Source: Cephalotus follicularis (Eukaryota > Streptophyta > Magnoliopsida > Oxalidales > Cephalotaceae). From it: DNA of 64,000 bases. This document shows, one piece after another, positions 1 through 11,902 of the stretch. The stretch spans positions 27,040 through 91,039 of the forward strand of contig BDDD01005680.1 of the NCBI GenBank assembly GCA_001972305.1, in the 5' to 3' direction. Every line of letters begins with the position of its first letter. Within the stretch, counting starts at the first letter, position 1. The notes under the pieces are model-generated. The model saw only the letters and a list, made by a program, of their open reading frames with translations, did no database searches and was not told where the DNA came from. Position numbers and translations under genes: made by a program.

Positions 1-1388
1 AAAACAATACATTTTAAAATGTAAAACCAGTCATTCGAACCATGTTCGAATACACGAAAATACTCATTTCGTATAACAGTTTCTAAATCCCTTAAAACCA
101 CTTTCACAATCCTTTTGGAAAACATACATTTCCATATAACAATGATTTGATAAACCATTTATACACTTCTAAAATGAAGAACATTCTAGAAAACATGTGA
201 TAGCTCAATCAACAATTGCATGCAATGCAAACATATGCTCAATAATGCAAACGGGCTCTATTCGCTTCAACATACACCATATAGGCGTTAACGTTCAACC
301 CAGTCACTTAAGCGCCACCGCTTAACTCTTAGTGTCAACGCTTTCAACCAGAACTTTACGCGTCAACGTTTCATTCCTTTGGCGTCGATGCTCTGAGGTA
401 GGAACCTCAGGCGTCAACGGCACGCGTGACCATTCTCACACACGACGAATCATGGCGTCGACGTTTATCGCGAATCATGACTCATTATCCGTATAACAAG
501 CCATAGCGTCGACGCTTCTTTCCTAATCGTCGACGGTTAAGTGAACCAAAACACGGTTCCTTCAACACGTCTCAAAACCAATAGGACTCAATCATAAAAC
601 ACATGACATTCAATCCGCAATCATTGTAAAACGAAATATGCATTAAAGTTTAACTATTCATAGCAACCCTAACTAGATCACACAATTCACAATCCGCAAA
701 CCATGCATTTCATCAATGGCATTACAATATTATTGAACTCAAACTTGCATGTATCGCTTCCCCTACCTGTTACAACGGTAACAACCGTACAGTCGAGCTG
801 CACGTTCAATTGCCGAACCTTTTCGATGATCGTTGAACCGAAGCCGGTTCTCGCCAATTGATCAGTTCCTCGCAGCCAAATCCAATCGCCGCTTACACAC
901 GTCGGTTGGAGGCCCTGGGTTGACCGGCGTGCTCTCCCGGTCCGGTAGCTGCCTCCGGCGTCCTCTGACGATCTCTCTACCGTTCTCTCTCCCACTCTCT
1001 CTTGCACTCTCTCCCTGTCTCTCTCTCCCTCTAATCTGCAGGTACAAAACGCACGGGCGCGCTATGCACCCGTGTCTGCCCCTTTCTCTTATGTTATTTT
1101 TACTTCCCCCTTAGTATTTTCTAGTAAAATACTAAGGTACGGGTCCCGATTTGTCCGCGAATCGCGACATAAATTATCCGAACGACCACCAAAATGATCA
1201 CAATAAAAATGCGAACATTCGGGCTTTATTGTCGCGCATTAAAAATATTTTTTTATTAGCCGTCTTAGCTAACACGATTACGACTTAAATGCGTAATGTC
1301 TTTTTTATTACTCCGGCTCTATTGATTTTATCGCAACTGTACACGCACCAATTTCATAATAATTATTTATGAAATTCGGGGCGTCACA
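1..1388 (-). mobile_element. LTR of family H (Ty3-gypsy-like), cut by window edge
   Basis: Read on the minus strand this starts TGTGACGCCCCGAATTTC at 1388, the usual start of a plant gypsy LTR, and runs off the left edge. It holds a CT/GA-rich stretch (about 950-1035), a donor-like CAG|GTAGGGG near 765-775, a palindrome array (283-541), and an AT-rich part (1-240) resembling the T1 LTR interior around 24180-24300. No coding part is present. The right end abuts an E-type LTR inside one of its palindrome arrays, so H probably inserted there; the left target duplication is outside the window. The assignment to gypsy rests on LTR layout only. Confidence 0.65.
283..541. repeat. GCGTCGACGC palindrome array in LTR H
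   Basis: About ten spaced copies of a 10-14 bp palindrome, consensus AAGCGTCGACGCTT, in roughly 260 bp. Variants such as gcgtcaacg, gcgtcgatgc and gcgttaacg differ mainly by CpG transitions. Between two copies is a separate hairpin, CTGAGGT-AGGA-ACCTCAG at 393-410, also seen in the T1 LTR. Confidence 0.85.
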
Positions 1389-1503
1389 GTCGACTATTCC
1401 TCTTGATTAGTCTACTATTTACCTTGAATAGTCGACTGTTTCTCTTGAACTGTCGGCTATTTCCATTGAGTAGTCGACTCTTATCCTAAACAGTCGACTG
1501 TTT
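1389..1503. repeat. CAGTCGACTG array, distal cluster of E LTR
   Basis: About six copies of CAGTCGACTG-type palindromes (gtcgactatt, tagtcgactg, ctgtcggctat, agtcgactct, cagtcgactg) separated by about 15-20 bp. It lies roughly 1.0-1.1 kb from the LTR start, matching the second clusters at 39962-40056 and 54845-54960. Confidence 0.85.
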
Positions 1504-2225
1504 TTCCCAGAATATCAATTCATAGAATAAACAGAAAACAGAGCATGCTTTCCCACACTTCAATTCATTCCAATTCAACATGCAATCATAAATAAATCAT
1601 CACAACACGAAATACATGCTATATGTTCAAAATCGTATCATAATCCCTACCTCAATTCGCTATCACAGAATCAATTTGGATTGATTCTTCTCTTTATAGC
1701 TCAACACTCCTTCAACTCCAATCAAACTTCACAATTCCAGAATTCAAGCTACGAGTGCATGTTAACAGTAGGTATACACAACGAAATCAGTGGCTATACA
1801 TAAATGATTGACTATAATATCAACACTAATTTCAAATCATAAGCTTACCAGTTAATTTTTAAGCTTCCAATTCCACTTTGAACACTCCACCTTCTGCATG
1901 CAATCCTATAACAGTAGGCAGACTCCTCCTTCTTCAACGTTTCTAGCTTTCATTTCACACTCTCTATCCTCTGATATAAAGGATTTTAGTCTTAGAACTC
2001 GTCTGAATTTCTCTAACTCAAGTTCCCAACCTTTTCTCCTTTCTCTTTACCATTATTTTCTATTTTCTTCTTTTAATTTTTGTGTGCTCAGGACACTAAC
2101 CTTTCCTTCAGGCATCAGCTGAAGACACGTTTCGGCATCCTTGACACGTCTAATGAAACCTGTCCTAGTTAAGGCGCCATTGCTCTATTTTAAGCAACAC
2201 GTATCACTCTCCTGTCTGTGCTCTA

Positions 2226-2326
2226 CCAGTTGACTACTTTCTCTGACAGTCGACTGTTTTCGCTAACAGTCGACTGTCCCCTTTACGAATTTCCCAGCCG
2301 ACTGTTTCCCCAAACAGTCGACTGTT
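2226..2326. repeat. CAGTCGACTG array, proximal cluster of E LTR
   Basis: Five copies (cagttgact, cagtcgactg twice, cagccgactg, cagtcgactg) about 195-295 bp from the LTR start. The equivalent clusters in the other E LTRs are at 41249-41330 and 55966-56047. Confidence 0.85.
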
Positions 2327-2566
2327 TGTCAAACTTTTCCTTTAAGTTTCTTTCAAATGATCCCTCCTTTAATTTAATGCCATACAATTAAGCCCTCCGT
2401 TCAATTCAGTAGCAACAATTAGCTCAATCAAAAGGACAATTAAGCTTTACATTTTAATTCAATGTATATTTTATTCACTAATTGTACAATATACATCGAA
2501 TTTAAAATTACGGTTATTACATATACCATGATTCACGGTTAAAAGATGTGTAAAGCACTGCACAAT

Positions 2567-4258
2567 TGTTGGAACCTTATGGTGAACAAACAAATAATCT
2601 AGAGGCATGCATCCTAATACAATACCGTTGTCATGTCATGACCAAACACTATACAGTTCATTCCAGGATCAATTGATCATGTATATACAATTAGAAAAAC
2701 AGATATGAAACAATACAAAGAAAGGTGGAATATACTCACAAAACGGAGCGGCTCCTTCTTTGTCTATTGGTGGTTCTAGCCTCCAAGTACAGTAGGCCTC
2801 CAAGGTATCCACACCAAAATTTTATCTCCAATACATGACTTCTCAAGTCTCACAACTCTTGATGTGTTTTACTGTATTTTTCTATGTTCTCCAAGAACAA
2901 AAAGAAAACAGTTGAGGGAATAGGAATTCCAGGGAAGAAAAGGAATGTGTTTTACAGTTTTTATTGCTACATAAAAACATGTAAACATAAATCCTTAATC
3001 TTCTATTTTGTGCAAGAATGTCATCTAGCATAAATAGCATTTCTTCTATTTATATTATTTTCTTTCCATAATCACATTAAGAATATTTAATCTCATTAAA
3101 TATAACTAGAAAATAATATTTCAGTTATTTTTCTCTCGAACGGTATCAAAAATATCAGCATGTATTGTGTGTGACCCTATGGGTTCACTGCCGTAGGATT
3201 AAATTGTGACACTCATAATTATCCGATTAAATATTTATTATCACATTAAAAATATTATCTCGGACATCTCGAATTAAAACTCTTTTAATTCTTTTCTTCC
3301 AAGATTAATTATCAATTTAATCGCATGCATCCTATAGGTCGACATCGACATCTGGCAATGCATAACGACCCCCGGGTAATATGAATTATCTATGAACCAC
3401 TATTTACAGGTACATGCACGTATAGTCGTTCCACTGACAATGCTCTAATTAAATCTAGAGTATGGATTATGTCAAACCCTAATAATTTAAACTTTAGCCT
3501 CATGACTATCTTTCCTCAGCCCAAATAATATTGGAGGTGCCCCTCTAATATTATGATATCACACTCTTGATATCGTGGCTAGCCTGGCCAGGCGCTTAAT
3601 TAATAACAAAAATCATCCCGAGCATAATCTTATTTTACTAGAAGCAATGGATTCCTTATTGCTCGCTCACATGCCTCCATACATAAGCGTACTTTGTCCC
3701 ACTAATGCCTGTATACACTTCATTGAATATGTATTTAAGCACCATCAAAACACAACACCCTATGCACAAGACATCCAGTTATGGCACATGTCCATGGACC
3801 ACATGCACTGTTGTAAAACTAGAATTCTGTCTGACATGTAAGTAAAACTCCATACAAAAATTCTATCAACAGTCATCTTCAGTTAACTCATTAAAAAATT
3901 AATGAGCGCCCACGTAGTTGTCATAGCATCAACCATGCGAGCAGTGTGAGATCAGTCACACTCTGCTTACCGATCTGACAGTATGTGCTGGTCTATCCAT
4001 ATTGATCATGCCCTGAGTGTCAATCTTATGACCAGGAAGATTCAAAATAAAGTATACCAAGATTTCAATTCTCACATCATGATCTCATCATGAACTTGGT
4101 TCTCTAGCTTTATTCCAGGACATTCATTTATCATTTAATCATACATTAAAGAAATTAACTCACAGCCAATGATAAAATATAAACATCTTTATTGAATTTA
4201 TATACAAGATAGAGTAAATACAAGCTCAGCACTGGCTTACAGGACTTTATCTCTAACA
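2567..4258 (-). mobile_element. 3' LTR of copia Cm
   Basis: Bounded by TGTT...AACA termini: minus-strand TGTTAGAG at 4258 and AACA at 2567. The polypurine tract AGTGGGAGAT lies just outside at 4259-4268. Length is about 1.69 kb. It contains no coding sequence; the 88-codon ORF at 3575-3841 shows no recognisable domain and I regard it as chance. A 45-bp spacer (2522-2566) separates it from the E LTR. Confidence 0.75.
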
Positions 4259-4268
4259 ATCTCCCACT
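4259..4268 (-). other. Polypurine tract of copia Cm
   Basis: The minus strand reads AGTGGGAGAT directly before the LTR start TGTTAGAG. This position and composition match the plus-strand primer of copia elements. Confidence 0.7.
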
Positions 4269-5785
4269 AAGGACTCAATCCAGTTGCCATAGTGTCTCAC
4301 ACCCATGGCATCAAGGTGTCGGTCAAAGACCGCCTTTGGTAATGCTTTAGTAAGCGGGTCTACAGTGTTGTCTTCTCCTAGAACTCATTCCACTTTTATA
4401 TCTCCTCGATCAATGATCTCACGTATAAGGTGAAAGCGCCTGAGAATGTGTTTAGACTTTGAGTGTGATCTAGGCTCCTTGGCTTGGGCTATCGCTCCAT
4501 TGTTATCACAGTATAAAGATACCAGATCATCACTGCTAGGAACTACACCCAAATCTTTGATGAACTTCTTCATCCATACACCTTCCTTGGCTGCTTCCGA
4601 TGCCACAATGTATTCTGCAATGGTAGGCTACTTTGAACTCTTCTAGCTCACTGTACCACCATTCAAGGTGAACACAAACCCCGAGGTCAATTTTGAATCA
4701 TCCACGTCTGTTTGAAAAGTAGAGTCAGTAGAACCCTCAATCTTCAAACCTTTTCCTCCATACATTAAGAATAAATCCTTAGTCCTTTTAAGGTACTTGA
4801 GGATATCTTTGATAGCCTTCCAGTGATGCTCACCTGGATTTGACTGATATCTGCTCGTAACACTTACAGCATAAGCGATATCTGGTCTAGTACAAAGCAT
4901 AGCATACATGATACTTCCAATTACCGAAGCATAAGGAATATGCATCATCCTCTGTCTTTCCTCAGGTGTCTTGGGAGACATATGCTTGGAAAGTGAAATC
5001 CCATGACAGAGTGGTAGGTAACCCCTCTTGGAATTTTCCATGCCAAAACGCTTCAGCACTCTGTCAATGTACAAAGACTGGGATAACCCTATCATCCTTT
5101 TTGATCTATCCCTATAGACCTTTATACCCAGGATATAGGAAGCTTCTCCCAAGTCTTTCATGGATAAAACTGTGGATAAACAGGCCTTTATGTTAGACAA
5201 CATGGTCACATCATTTCTTATAAGGAGTATGTCATCAACGTACAAGACCACAAATGTCATTGAGCTCTCACTAAGCTTTTTATGCACACATGGTTCATCT
5301 CAATTCTTTATGAAACCAAACTCTTTGATCGTTTCATCGAATCAAATATTCCATCTTCTCAAAGCTTGCTTTAGTCCATAAATGGACTTCAGAAGCTTGC
5401 ACACTTTCTGGTCCTCACCGGTGGATATGAAACCCTCGGGTTGGGTCATATATATGTCTTCATCAATGTTTCCATTGAGAAAGGCAGTTTTCACATCAAT
5501 TTTCCATATCTCATAGTCAAGATGTGTAGCTAGAGCAAGTAAAATCCAAATGGATTTAAGCATGGATACATGAGAGAAAGTTTCCTCATAATCAATCCCT
5601 TCCCATTGATTGTAACCCTTGGCTACAAGCCTAGCCTTGAAGGTCTTCACCTGCCCATCATCTCCAAGCTTCCTTTTGAAAATCCATTTGCAACCTAAGG
5701 GTTTAACCCCTTTGGTGCATCTACTAGATTTCAAACTTGATTGGAGTACATGGATTCCATTTTGGAATTCATGGCACTGAGCCAT
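4269..5785 (-). pseudogene. Copia Cm reverse transcriptase and RNase H remnant
   Basis: The segment around 5342-5785 carries copia RT landmarks GCKWIFKRK, FKARLVAKGYNQ, KIDVKTAFLNG and KSIYGLKQ. The segment 4643-5287 has the catalytic YVDDILL and TRPDIAYAV. 4385-4606 carries the RNase H end with SEAAKEGVWMKKF, YCDNNGAIAQ and SKHI. Together these give the C-terminal half of a copia polyprotein that would copy element RNA and degrade the RNA strand. Broken; treated as a fossil. Confidence 0.85.
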
Positions 5786-6064
5786 TTCCCTGAGTCCATA
5801 TCACATATGGCCTCCTTGTAGCTAACCGAATCATCATTCATGAGGTTTACCTCTTGGGTTCCTTCAATGAGAAAACTACCATAGTATCTCTCAGGTTCCC
5901 TAGGTAATCAGGTAGATCTATGCAGAGGTTGTGTGTCTTTGGCCACTGATGTTTACGGCTCATCAATATGAACAGGAGTGGAAAGGTCATTAACTCGTGG
6001 TTCTGTGGATCGCTCATCCAACTTTATTACACTCCCACTACTATCTTCCAACAGGAAGTCCTTC

Positions 6065-7252
6065 TCAAGAAAGGTAGCTTGCCTGGCTACAAACAATTTT
6101 TTTGTAAGGTGGATAATAGAAATAACATCCTCTTTTTTCTTTAGGATATCCCACAAGTTTACATTTCATGGACCTAGAGTCCAATTTATCTGCTACTGTC
6201 TGCTTGACATATGCAATGCAGCCCCATATTATCAGATAACTAAGATTGGGTTTCTTCCCATTCCATATCTCATATGGAGTCTTGGGAGCAGATTTTGTTG
6301 GAGTCCTGTTCATTATGAGAACAGCAGTCTCCAAGGCATAACCCCAGAAAGACAGTGGAAGTTCAGCATCACTCATAATGTTGTGCACCATGTCAAGCAA
6401 GGTACGATTTCTCCTTTCAGATACACCATTATACTGTGGTTTTCCAGGAGGCGTCCACTAAGAGATAATCCCATTATCTCTAAGATAATTTAAGAACTCT
6501 GTGGAGAGATATTCTCCACCTCGATCTAATCGAAGAGTCTTCAGACTTTTACCAGTCTGTTTTTCTACTTCTTGTTTGAATTCTTTGAACTTTTCAAAGG
6601 CTTCAGATTTGTGCCTCATCAGATACAAATAACCAAAACGAGAATGATCATCCGTAAAGGTTATGAAATAGGAATGTCCACCTCTGGCATCCACTGTCAT
6701 TGGTCCACACACATTAGTATGTACTAGACCCAACAGCTCTAGGGACCTTTCCCCTTTCCATGTGAAGGGAGATTTGGTCATTTTGCCTTTGAGACAGGGT
6801 TCACAAGTTGGAAATGGTTGATACTCTAAAAAATCAAAGTATCCATCCGATATCAACCGACGTACTCTTTTCTCACCAATATGACCAAGTCTGCAGTGCC
6901 ATAGGTAAGATGGATTACTTTCATCTCTCTTTCTTTTATTCTCTTTTGCCATATTGAATACAATCTCATGTCTATTCAATACATATAATCCTTCATGAAG
7001 GAAACATTTTGCATATAAAACATCATTCATTAAACACTTATCCTTAAAAACAATATTAAAACCTTCGGCATCTAATGCCGGAATAGATATGATGTTCCGC
7101 AAAATGCGAGGTGAATAAATGCAATGTTTAAGTACAAAGAACTGGCCTGAAGACAGAAAAATACTAACAGATGCTACAGTTATGGCTTCAACAACCGAGC
7201 CATCCGTAAGCCGTAGATCTCTCTCACCCTTCTCAAGGTTTCTTCTGTCCAT
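6065..7252 (-). pseudogene. Copia Cm integrase remnant
   Basis: Contains the GAG-pre-integrase zinc-binding pattern (LWHCRLGHIGEKRV, then CEPCLKGK), the integrase core start (HTNVCGPM, FITFTDDHSRFGYLYL) and LRLDRGGEYLSTEF. The lower segment has the later core region (AVLIMNRTPTKS and TPYEIWNGKKP). This is copia integrase upstream of RT. Broken. Confidence 0.85.
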
Positions 7253-7590
7253 AAGGGCCTGTAAATTAGAACATATGTGAGTACCACATCCACTGTCTAA
7301 AATCCAGGAAGATTAATCAGGTATGTGCATATTCACCTCTATATAAGAAAAATTAGGCATACCTTTGCCAATTGACTTCAGCAATGTCACACAATTCCTT
7401 TTCCAATGACCCGGCTTCCCATAGTGTAAGAAGGGTCCCTTAGCAAGAGGTTCTGAGGCACTCTCCTCAATAGGTGCAACTCTTGCAGCAGTATCTAGCG
7501 CAGTACAGCTTGCTGCTTTCCCACGATAGGTGGTATGGTTATCCCTGGTTTAAAAGATGCCTGTTGTGGTGGCAGCGTCCCACTCTTGGC

Positions 7591-8259
7591 CTACCCCTTT
7601 GCAGAGGTTGACTTGCCCTTCTTCTTGAGCCTACGGGACTGCCCTATCATGACCGGTGCCTTGCCCTTATACATGTTGACTTCCGCTTCCCTCAATATGT
7701 TTAAGAGAACAGCCAAAGTAGCTGAAATCCTATTCAAGTTAAAGTTGGTGATAAAACCAGAGAAGGAAGGTGGGAGCGAATGAAGGATAAGATCAGTGCT
7801 AAATTCAGCATCTTGAACGATGCCTAGAGCTTCAAGACGTTCAATTGCAGTGATCATCTTCAGCACATGATTATCAACAGAAGATCCTTCATCCATTTTA
7901 GTTCCATACAGCTCAGTAGTGAGCTGAAACCGAGCATTCCTACTGTTCTCTCTGTATAACTCATGAATGTGTAGAAGAATATCCCTAGAGCCTCTCCTCG
8001 TCTCTTGCTGGACTTGTAGGGTATTGCTCATCGAAGCCATCAAATAGCATTTTAATTTCTTGTCATCTGCTACCCATTTCTTATAAATGGCATGGTCCTC
8101 GGCTGAGGCATCTGCAGTAGGCAGTGCTGGCATAGAGGCCTCTAGGACATAATCTATGTCCTCGAAATTCAGAACTATTCTGACATTCCATAGCCAGTCC
8201 ACATAGTTTGGACCTATGAGCTGATTCTTCTCAAGAATTACAGCGAGTGGGTTTGTCAT
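7591..8259 (-). pseudogene. Copia Cm gag remnant
   Basis: Starts MTNPLAVILEKNQLIGPNYVDW, the usual N-terminus of plant copia gag (UBN2/retrotran_gag type), and continues through a region related to J gag at 22140-22710. The C-terminal zinc knuckle, expected next, is weak. Just upstream (8268|8267) is an acceptor-like CTACAG, paralleling the acceptor-like sites before gag in I, J, T1, E and F. Broken. Confidence 0.8.
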
Positions 8260-10640
8260 TGTGATGTCTGTAGATATAAAAGAAGACAACAATAATTAAA
8301 TCAGATAAATTCAATTTCAATGTTTATAACCTTAAAGATTTGGTCATTAATTTTTTAGGTGTATTTGCCTCTCAGACTCCCACGGTTTTTCGTGAATCCC
8401 ATAGCCCTCATAAATATGGGAGACGAGAAACAACAATCCAAGTATCATGGATCCTATTTTTGAGTGGGGATCGATGTCCTACAATATATTCAGTATAACC
8501 TTAATGAGGGCCAAAACTGTTAGGTTAGGGGAGTCCATGTATGCCACGATATGGCTCATTTGTATATAAACACTCTTGATTTATACAATTCTGAATTTCT
8601 TTTATGTTCTATGTGCATAATTATCTAATGGCAAGGCTATGTGGCTCATCCCAACCAACCAAAAGGAACAGAATAATTATACGTAATTAACTGTATGTCA
8701 TATAACGCCCTGTCACATTCAAAGGATTGGATCTTTTGCCGAGAGGGCTATGAGAATGAGGTCCTTACTCCCTCTGACAAATGTTCCAAGTCATAGGTTC
8801 ACTTTCTTTGGGCCATTGATGAACCGTGAAGACTTGTCACGTTATGCTTACTCCAGGTTAGCAGTGGAGGTTGGTTATCTCGTACCCAATTAGGTTTATC
8901 CCTAAAGCTAAATGTGAGGTGTATGCTAGAGAGCGTGACATTGAACTGACCCACCAATAGGAAACCTATTTGGATAGTCAATACCCAATGTCAATGGGAT
9001 TCCTATGGTCTCGGTAGTGTATAGTCTATGGTGACTACTAGGTCTATATCCTGCGTTGTCTCCTTTGACATGAGCAGCTGGCATGCATTGTGTGGTGACT
9101 GCTTGACTTTGATTTTTCCCTTCCCCAGCACTAGCCAGGTGTTGGCAAAAGGGTTGTCTTTGGGTCTTGTGGGAGCTGCATTAAGATGTATGGGCGAGTG
9201 CGCAATAGGGGATCATCACACCCGGGCTGAGGGTGACCGGCTCTATTTATCTATGTACGTTACAGACTTAAAAGTCCTTATTAGGCATAGGTGGACTAGG
9301 AATGCGAGGTTCCTGTGGGAGGTCTACCGATAGTCTCAATGCGATCATAGATTCATAGTTATCACAACAATACTAGGGGTGACATTCATACATGTTAGAG
9401 TAGGGGTGTCCCTGCATGCCACGAGGTGGCTCTGCATAAATATATATGTATGTATGAGATACACTCCTTAACTGGAGATATCTATTTAAACCAAAGAGTG
9501 GCTGCATGTGTGTATATTACACTCTCTATTTATACAATCTGAATTCCTTTTCGTGTTTAATAGTGCATATTTAATCAACAATGGCAACCCGCTATATGTA
9601 TATCCCAAACCATCTAAATGGACCGGGTGATCACCATGTCATCCGAGTACACATATAGTGCCCTGTCATTCGAGGGGTTGGATCTCATGCCTGAGAGGTT
9701 ATGAGAATGAGATCCTTACTCCCTTCTGACAGAACGTTCAAAGTCATAGGTTCACTTTCTTAGGGCAATTATTGAACCGTAAAGACTTGCCGTATTATGC
9801 TTGCTCCCGAGTTATGTGGAGGATGGACTATCTCATTATCATTTGGATTTATCCTAAAGCATAATGCGGGGTTCGTGCTAGGGAGCATGAGACTGAACAG
9901 ACCCACCATAGGAAACCTATTTGGAAAGTCATACCTAGTTCAATAGGATTCCTATAGTCTCGGTAGTGTATGATCTATGGTGACTAGTAAACCATTCGTG
10001 GAGCTACGTTGTATCGTTAGACCTGAGCGGCTGGCATGCATTGTGTTGTGACCACTTGGCTTTGATTTTTGCCTTCCCCAACACTAGCCACGTGCTGGCA
10101 AAAGGGATGTCTTTGGGCCTTGTGGGAGCTTCATTGAGATGTATGAGCGAGTTTGCAATAAGGGATCGTCACACCCGTATGCAGGGTGATCGGTTCTATA
10201 TTATTAATGTCCGTTGAGACTCATAAAACCCTGATCAGGTATAGGCAGACTGGAAACGGGGTTTCCGGGGATGTTTGCCGAAAGTCTCAATGCGTAAGTG
10301 AATTTATAGTTATCGCGACTTTACCTAGGGATGACATTATTCCGAACCCTAGATCGCGGTCGGAGCTAAGTATGACGTAGGATACATGACACATGTGCCG
10401 TTGACTGGATAAAGTACTGGTTTAGCCGGATGTCGACTTAAAGATGTAGTTGATTCTACGAATCCGGGGGGTGATGGGATTCACATTGGGGTCATTCTGA
10501 TAGTCGGGGGCTATCAGGGTGGTCGTACCAGAACTACTGGGATGTTCTAGGAAATTTATAGTCGTACTGGATTCAAACCAGGCTTTCGAGTCCCACCTGA
10601 TTATTGGAAAAGCGATGCATGCTACACACATGCTAGCTTG
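8260..10640 (-). repeat. Noncoding leader of Cm with a ~0.9-kb tandem duplication
   Basis: Two diverged direct repeats, about 8515-9390 and 9395-10330. Shared landmarks: a ccctgtcac segment, 'gaggtccttactccc', 'aggttcactttctt', 'gaaacctatttgga', 'ttcctatggtctcggtagtgta', 'ctggcatgcattgtg', 'cttgtgggagct'. A further copy in the opposite orientation lies at 60301-60933. No coding capacity. I infer this is the long untranslated leader of a copia family that duplicated in this copy. Confidence 0.7.
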
Positions 10641-10800
10641 GCGGGAAATCTAGTTTTAACTAGTATATATTAATTTGGCATTAGTGGTTTATTTATAGAT
10701 TTAAATTTACCACCGTATTCTCAAATTGATATATTAATATAAGAGAAACAATTTTAAAACATTGAGAGAAACAATTTTAATATAAGAGAAAGAGACTTTA
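10641..10800. other. AT-rich spacer
   Basis: AT-rich sequence with a short imperfect repeat (agagaaacaatttt and aatataagagaaa, each about twice). No gene or element end is recognised. Confidence 0.4.
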
Positions 10801-11890
10801 ACTTAGACTAAGTCTTCAAGCTTTTGTTTTTTGGCTTTGCACAGGAATGCCAGAACAGAGGAAAAACGAGCGCTACGCGTGCACCAGTACTCCAGGCGCT
10901 TCCGACTGGAGAAGACGATGCGCGGTGGTGTCGGTGACCGGGAAGAGGACCTGCTCGTCCACGGTGAGTCCTCCTCTCTTTCTCCTTCTCTTTTCTCCCC
11001 GTTTCTCTCTGTTTTGCCCGACGCCTTTTTCGCGTCACCCACTGTCGCGGCCTTCTCTTCCACCGCCGGTGGTCTTGGTAGGTGGAGCCACCTTGGCTCT
11101 ACCTATTTTGGCCTTAGACTAGGTGTGACCGGCGTTGTTTGGCCGGGTTTGTGCGCACAGAGTAGACCCTGGCGACTCAGTGGGCTTTGCACCGTGACTC
11201 GGCGTTCCGCGCCGATTCACGGCGAGTCTTGCGGTTGGTTGTGTTGGCCTTGCTTTGTAGGTGCCGGTTGTGGTGGTGCGGTGTCACGACAATCCTATTT
11301 TCGCCAGGCGGGTTGACTCGCCACCGTCTATTCGCCACATTCCAGGCCGAGTCTCGGCCACCAGTGGCGTTTTCGGGAGATTGTTATCCACATATGTCGC
11401 CGCCGGTCCATGACACGTTGACCGAGTCGCACTGAGTCTGAACTTAGTGGGTCGTTGCCGCTATTCACCACTGTCCGAGGCGCTTCTCGCCCTGTCTCCA
11501 CCAGAAACGAGCTGAGCGGATTTTTTAGAGTCCGTTGGTGTCTTGGTTGAAGTTTTCGTGGACTGGCCGGAAACCGGCAGTAGAGCCGGTAACCGACAGT
11601 TGCTTCGGCAAGTGCGTAGCGGCAAAGTGATGGAGCCGCCAACGTTGGTATGGTTCCTAATCTTATGTATTTGTTGTTTACCGAATTGGTTTCGGTTAAG
11701 TGGATGTATGCTTGACTGTTTTCTTTTGTTCGATTGAATATTAAACGGGGATCCTAGGCGCATATATTTTAGTAGTAAGATGTAATTGTGAACCTTGACT
11801 TGTAGTCTTGGTGTTTTTGAAAAATTAAAATTATACACACTTGCATCCTAGACCCAAAATCGACTGGGACCCCTCCCGGGTTCCAAGAAG
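10801..11890 (+). mobile_element. 5' LTR-like region of copia I
   Basis: GC-richer than its surroundings. An acceptor-like 'ttggctttgcacag' (10832-10845) and a donor-like ACG|GTGAGT at 10963/10964 bound a short exon-like block. The part from 10964 to about 11300 recurs at 15068-15405. The region ends just before the initiator-tRNA primer site at 11891. Several overlapping ORFs here are GC-driven shadows with no domain. Confidence 0.55.
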
Positions 11891-11902
11891 TGGTATCAGA
11901 GC
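11891..11902 (+). other. Primer-binding site, initiator-Met tRNA type (copia I)
   Basis: TGGTATCAGAGC is the standard complement to the 3' end of plant initiator tRNA-Met, used by most copia and many gypsy elements. It marks the inner edge of the LTR. Confidence 0.8.

Larger units (their letters stand above)
1389..2521 (-). mobile_element. E-type gypsy LTR fragment
   Basis: The minus strand starts TGTAATAACCGTAATTTT at 2521 and follows the same course as the LTRs at 39445-41503 and 53502-56219: an AT-rich start, a first palindrome cluster, a middle part with a donor-like GAG|GTAGGG near 1650, and a second cluster. The fragment ends where LTR H begins. It is incomplete and has no coding sequence; the short ORF at 1898-2122 is noncoding LTR sequence. 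Confidence 0.75.
2567..10640 (-). mobile_element. Copia element Cm (minus), broken
   Basis: A Ty1-copia fossil on the minus strand. Low to high coordinates: 3' LTR (2567-4258), polypurine tract, RNase H, reverse transcriptase, integrase, gag, then a long noncoding leader (8260-10640). The order gag-IN-RT-RNase H defines copia. No upper-end LTR like 2567-4258 is recognisable, so the element is incomplete, and the coding part carries several breaks. The LTR starts TGTTAGAGATAAAGTCC and ends GGTTCCAACA on the minus strand. It is clearly not young. Confidence 0.8.

Noticed and set aside
3575-3841. 88-codon ORF in the Cm LTR
   Set aside because: Lies wholly inside an LTR, His/Met-rich composition without a domain.
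10831-11435. Overlapping plus-strand ORFs in GC-rich sequence as a host gene
   Set aside because: No domain, competing frames, and the sequence recurs as an LTR-like repeat at 15068-15405; the splice-like signals are better explained by the copia leader.
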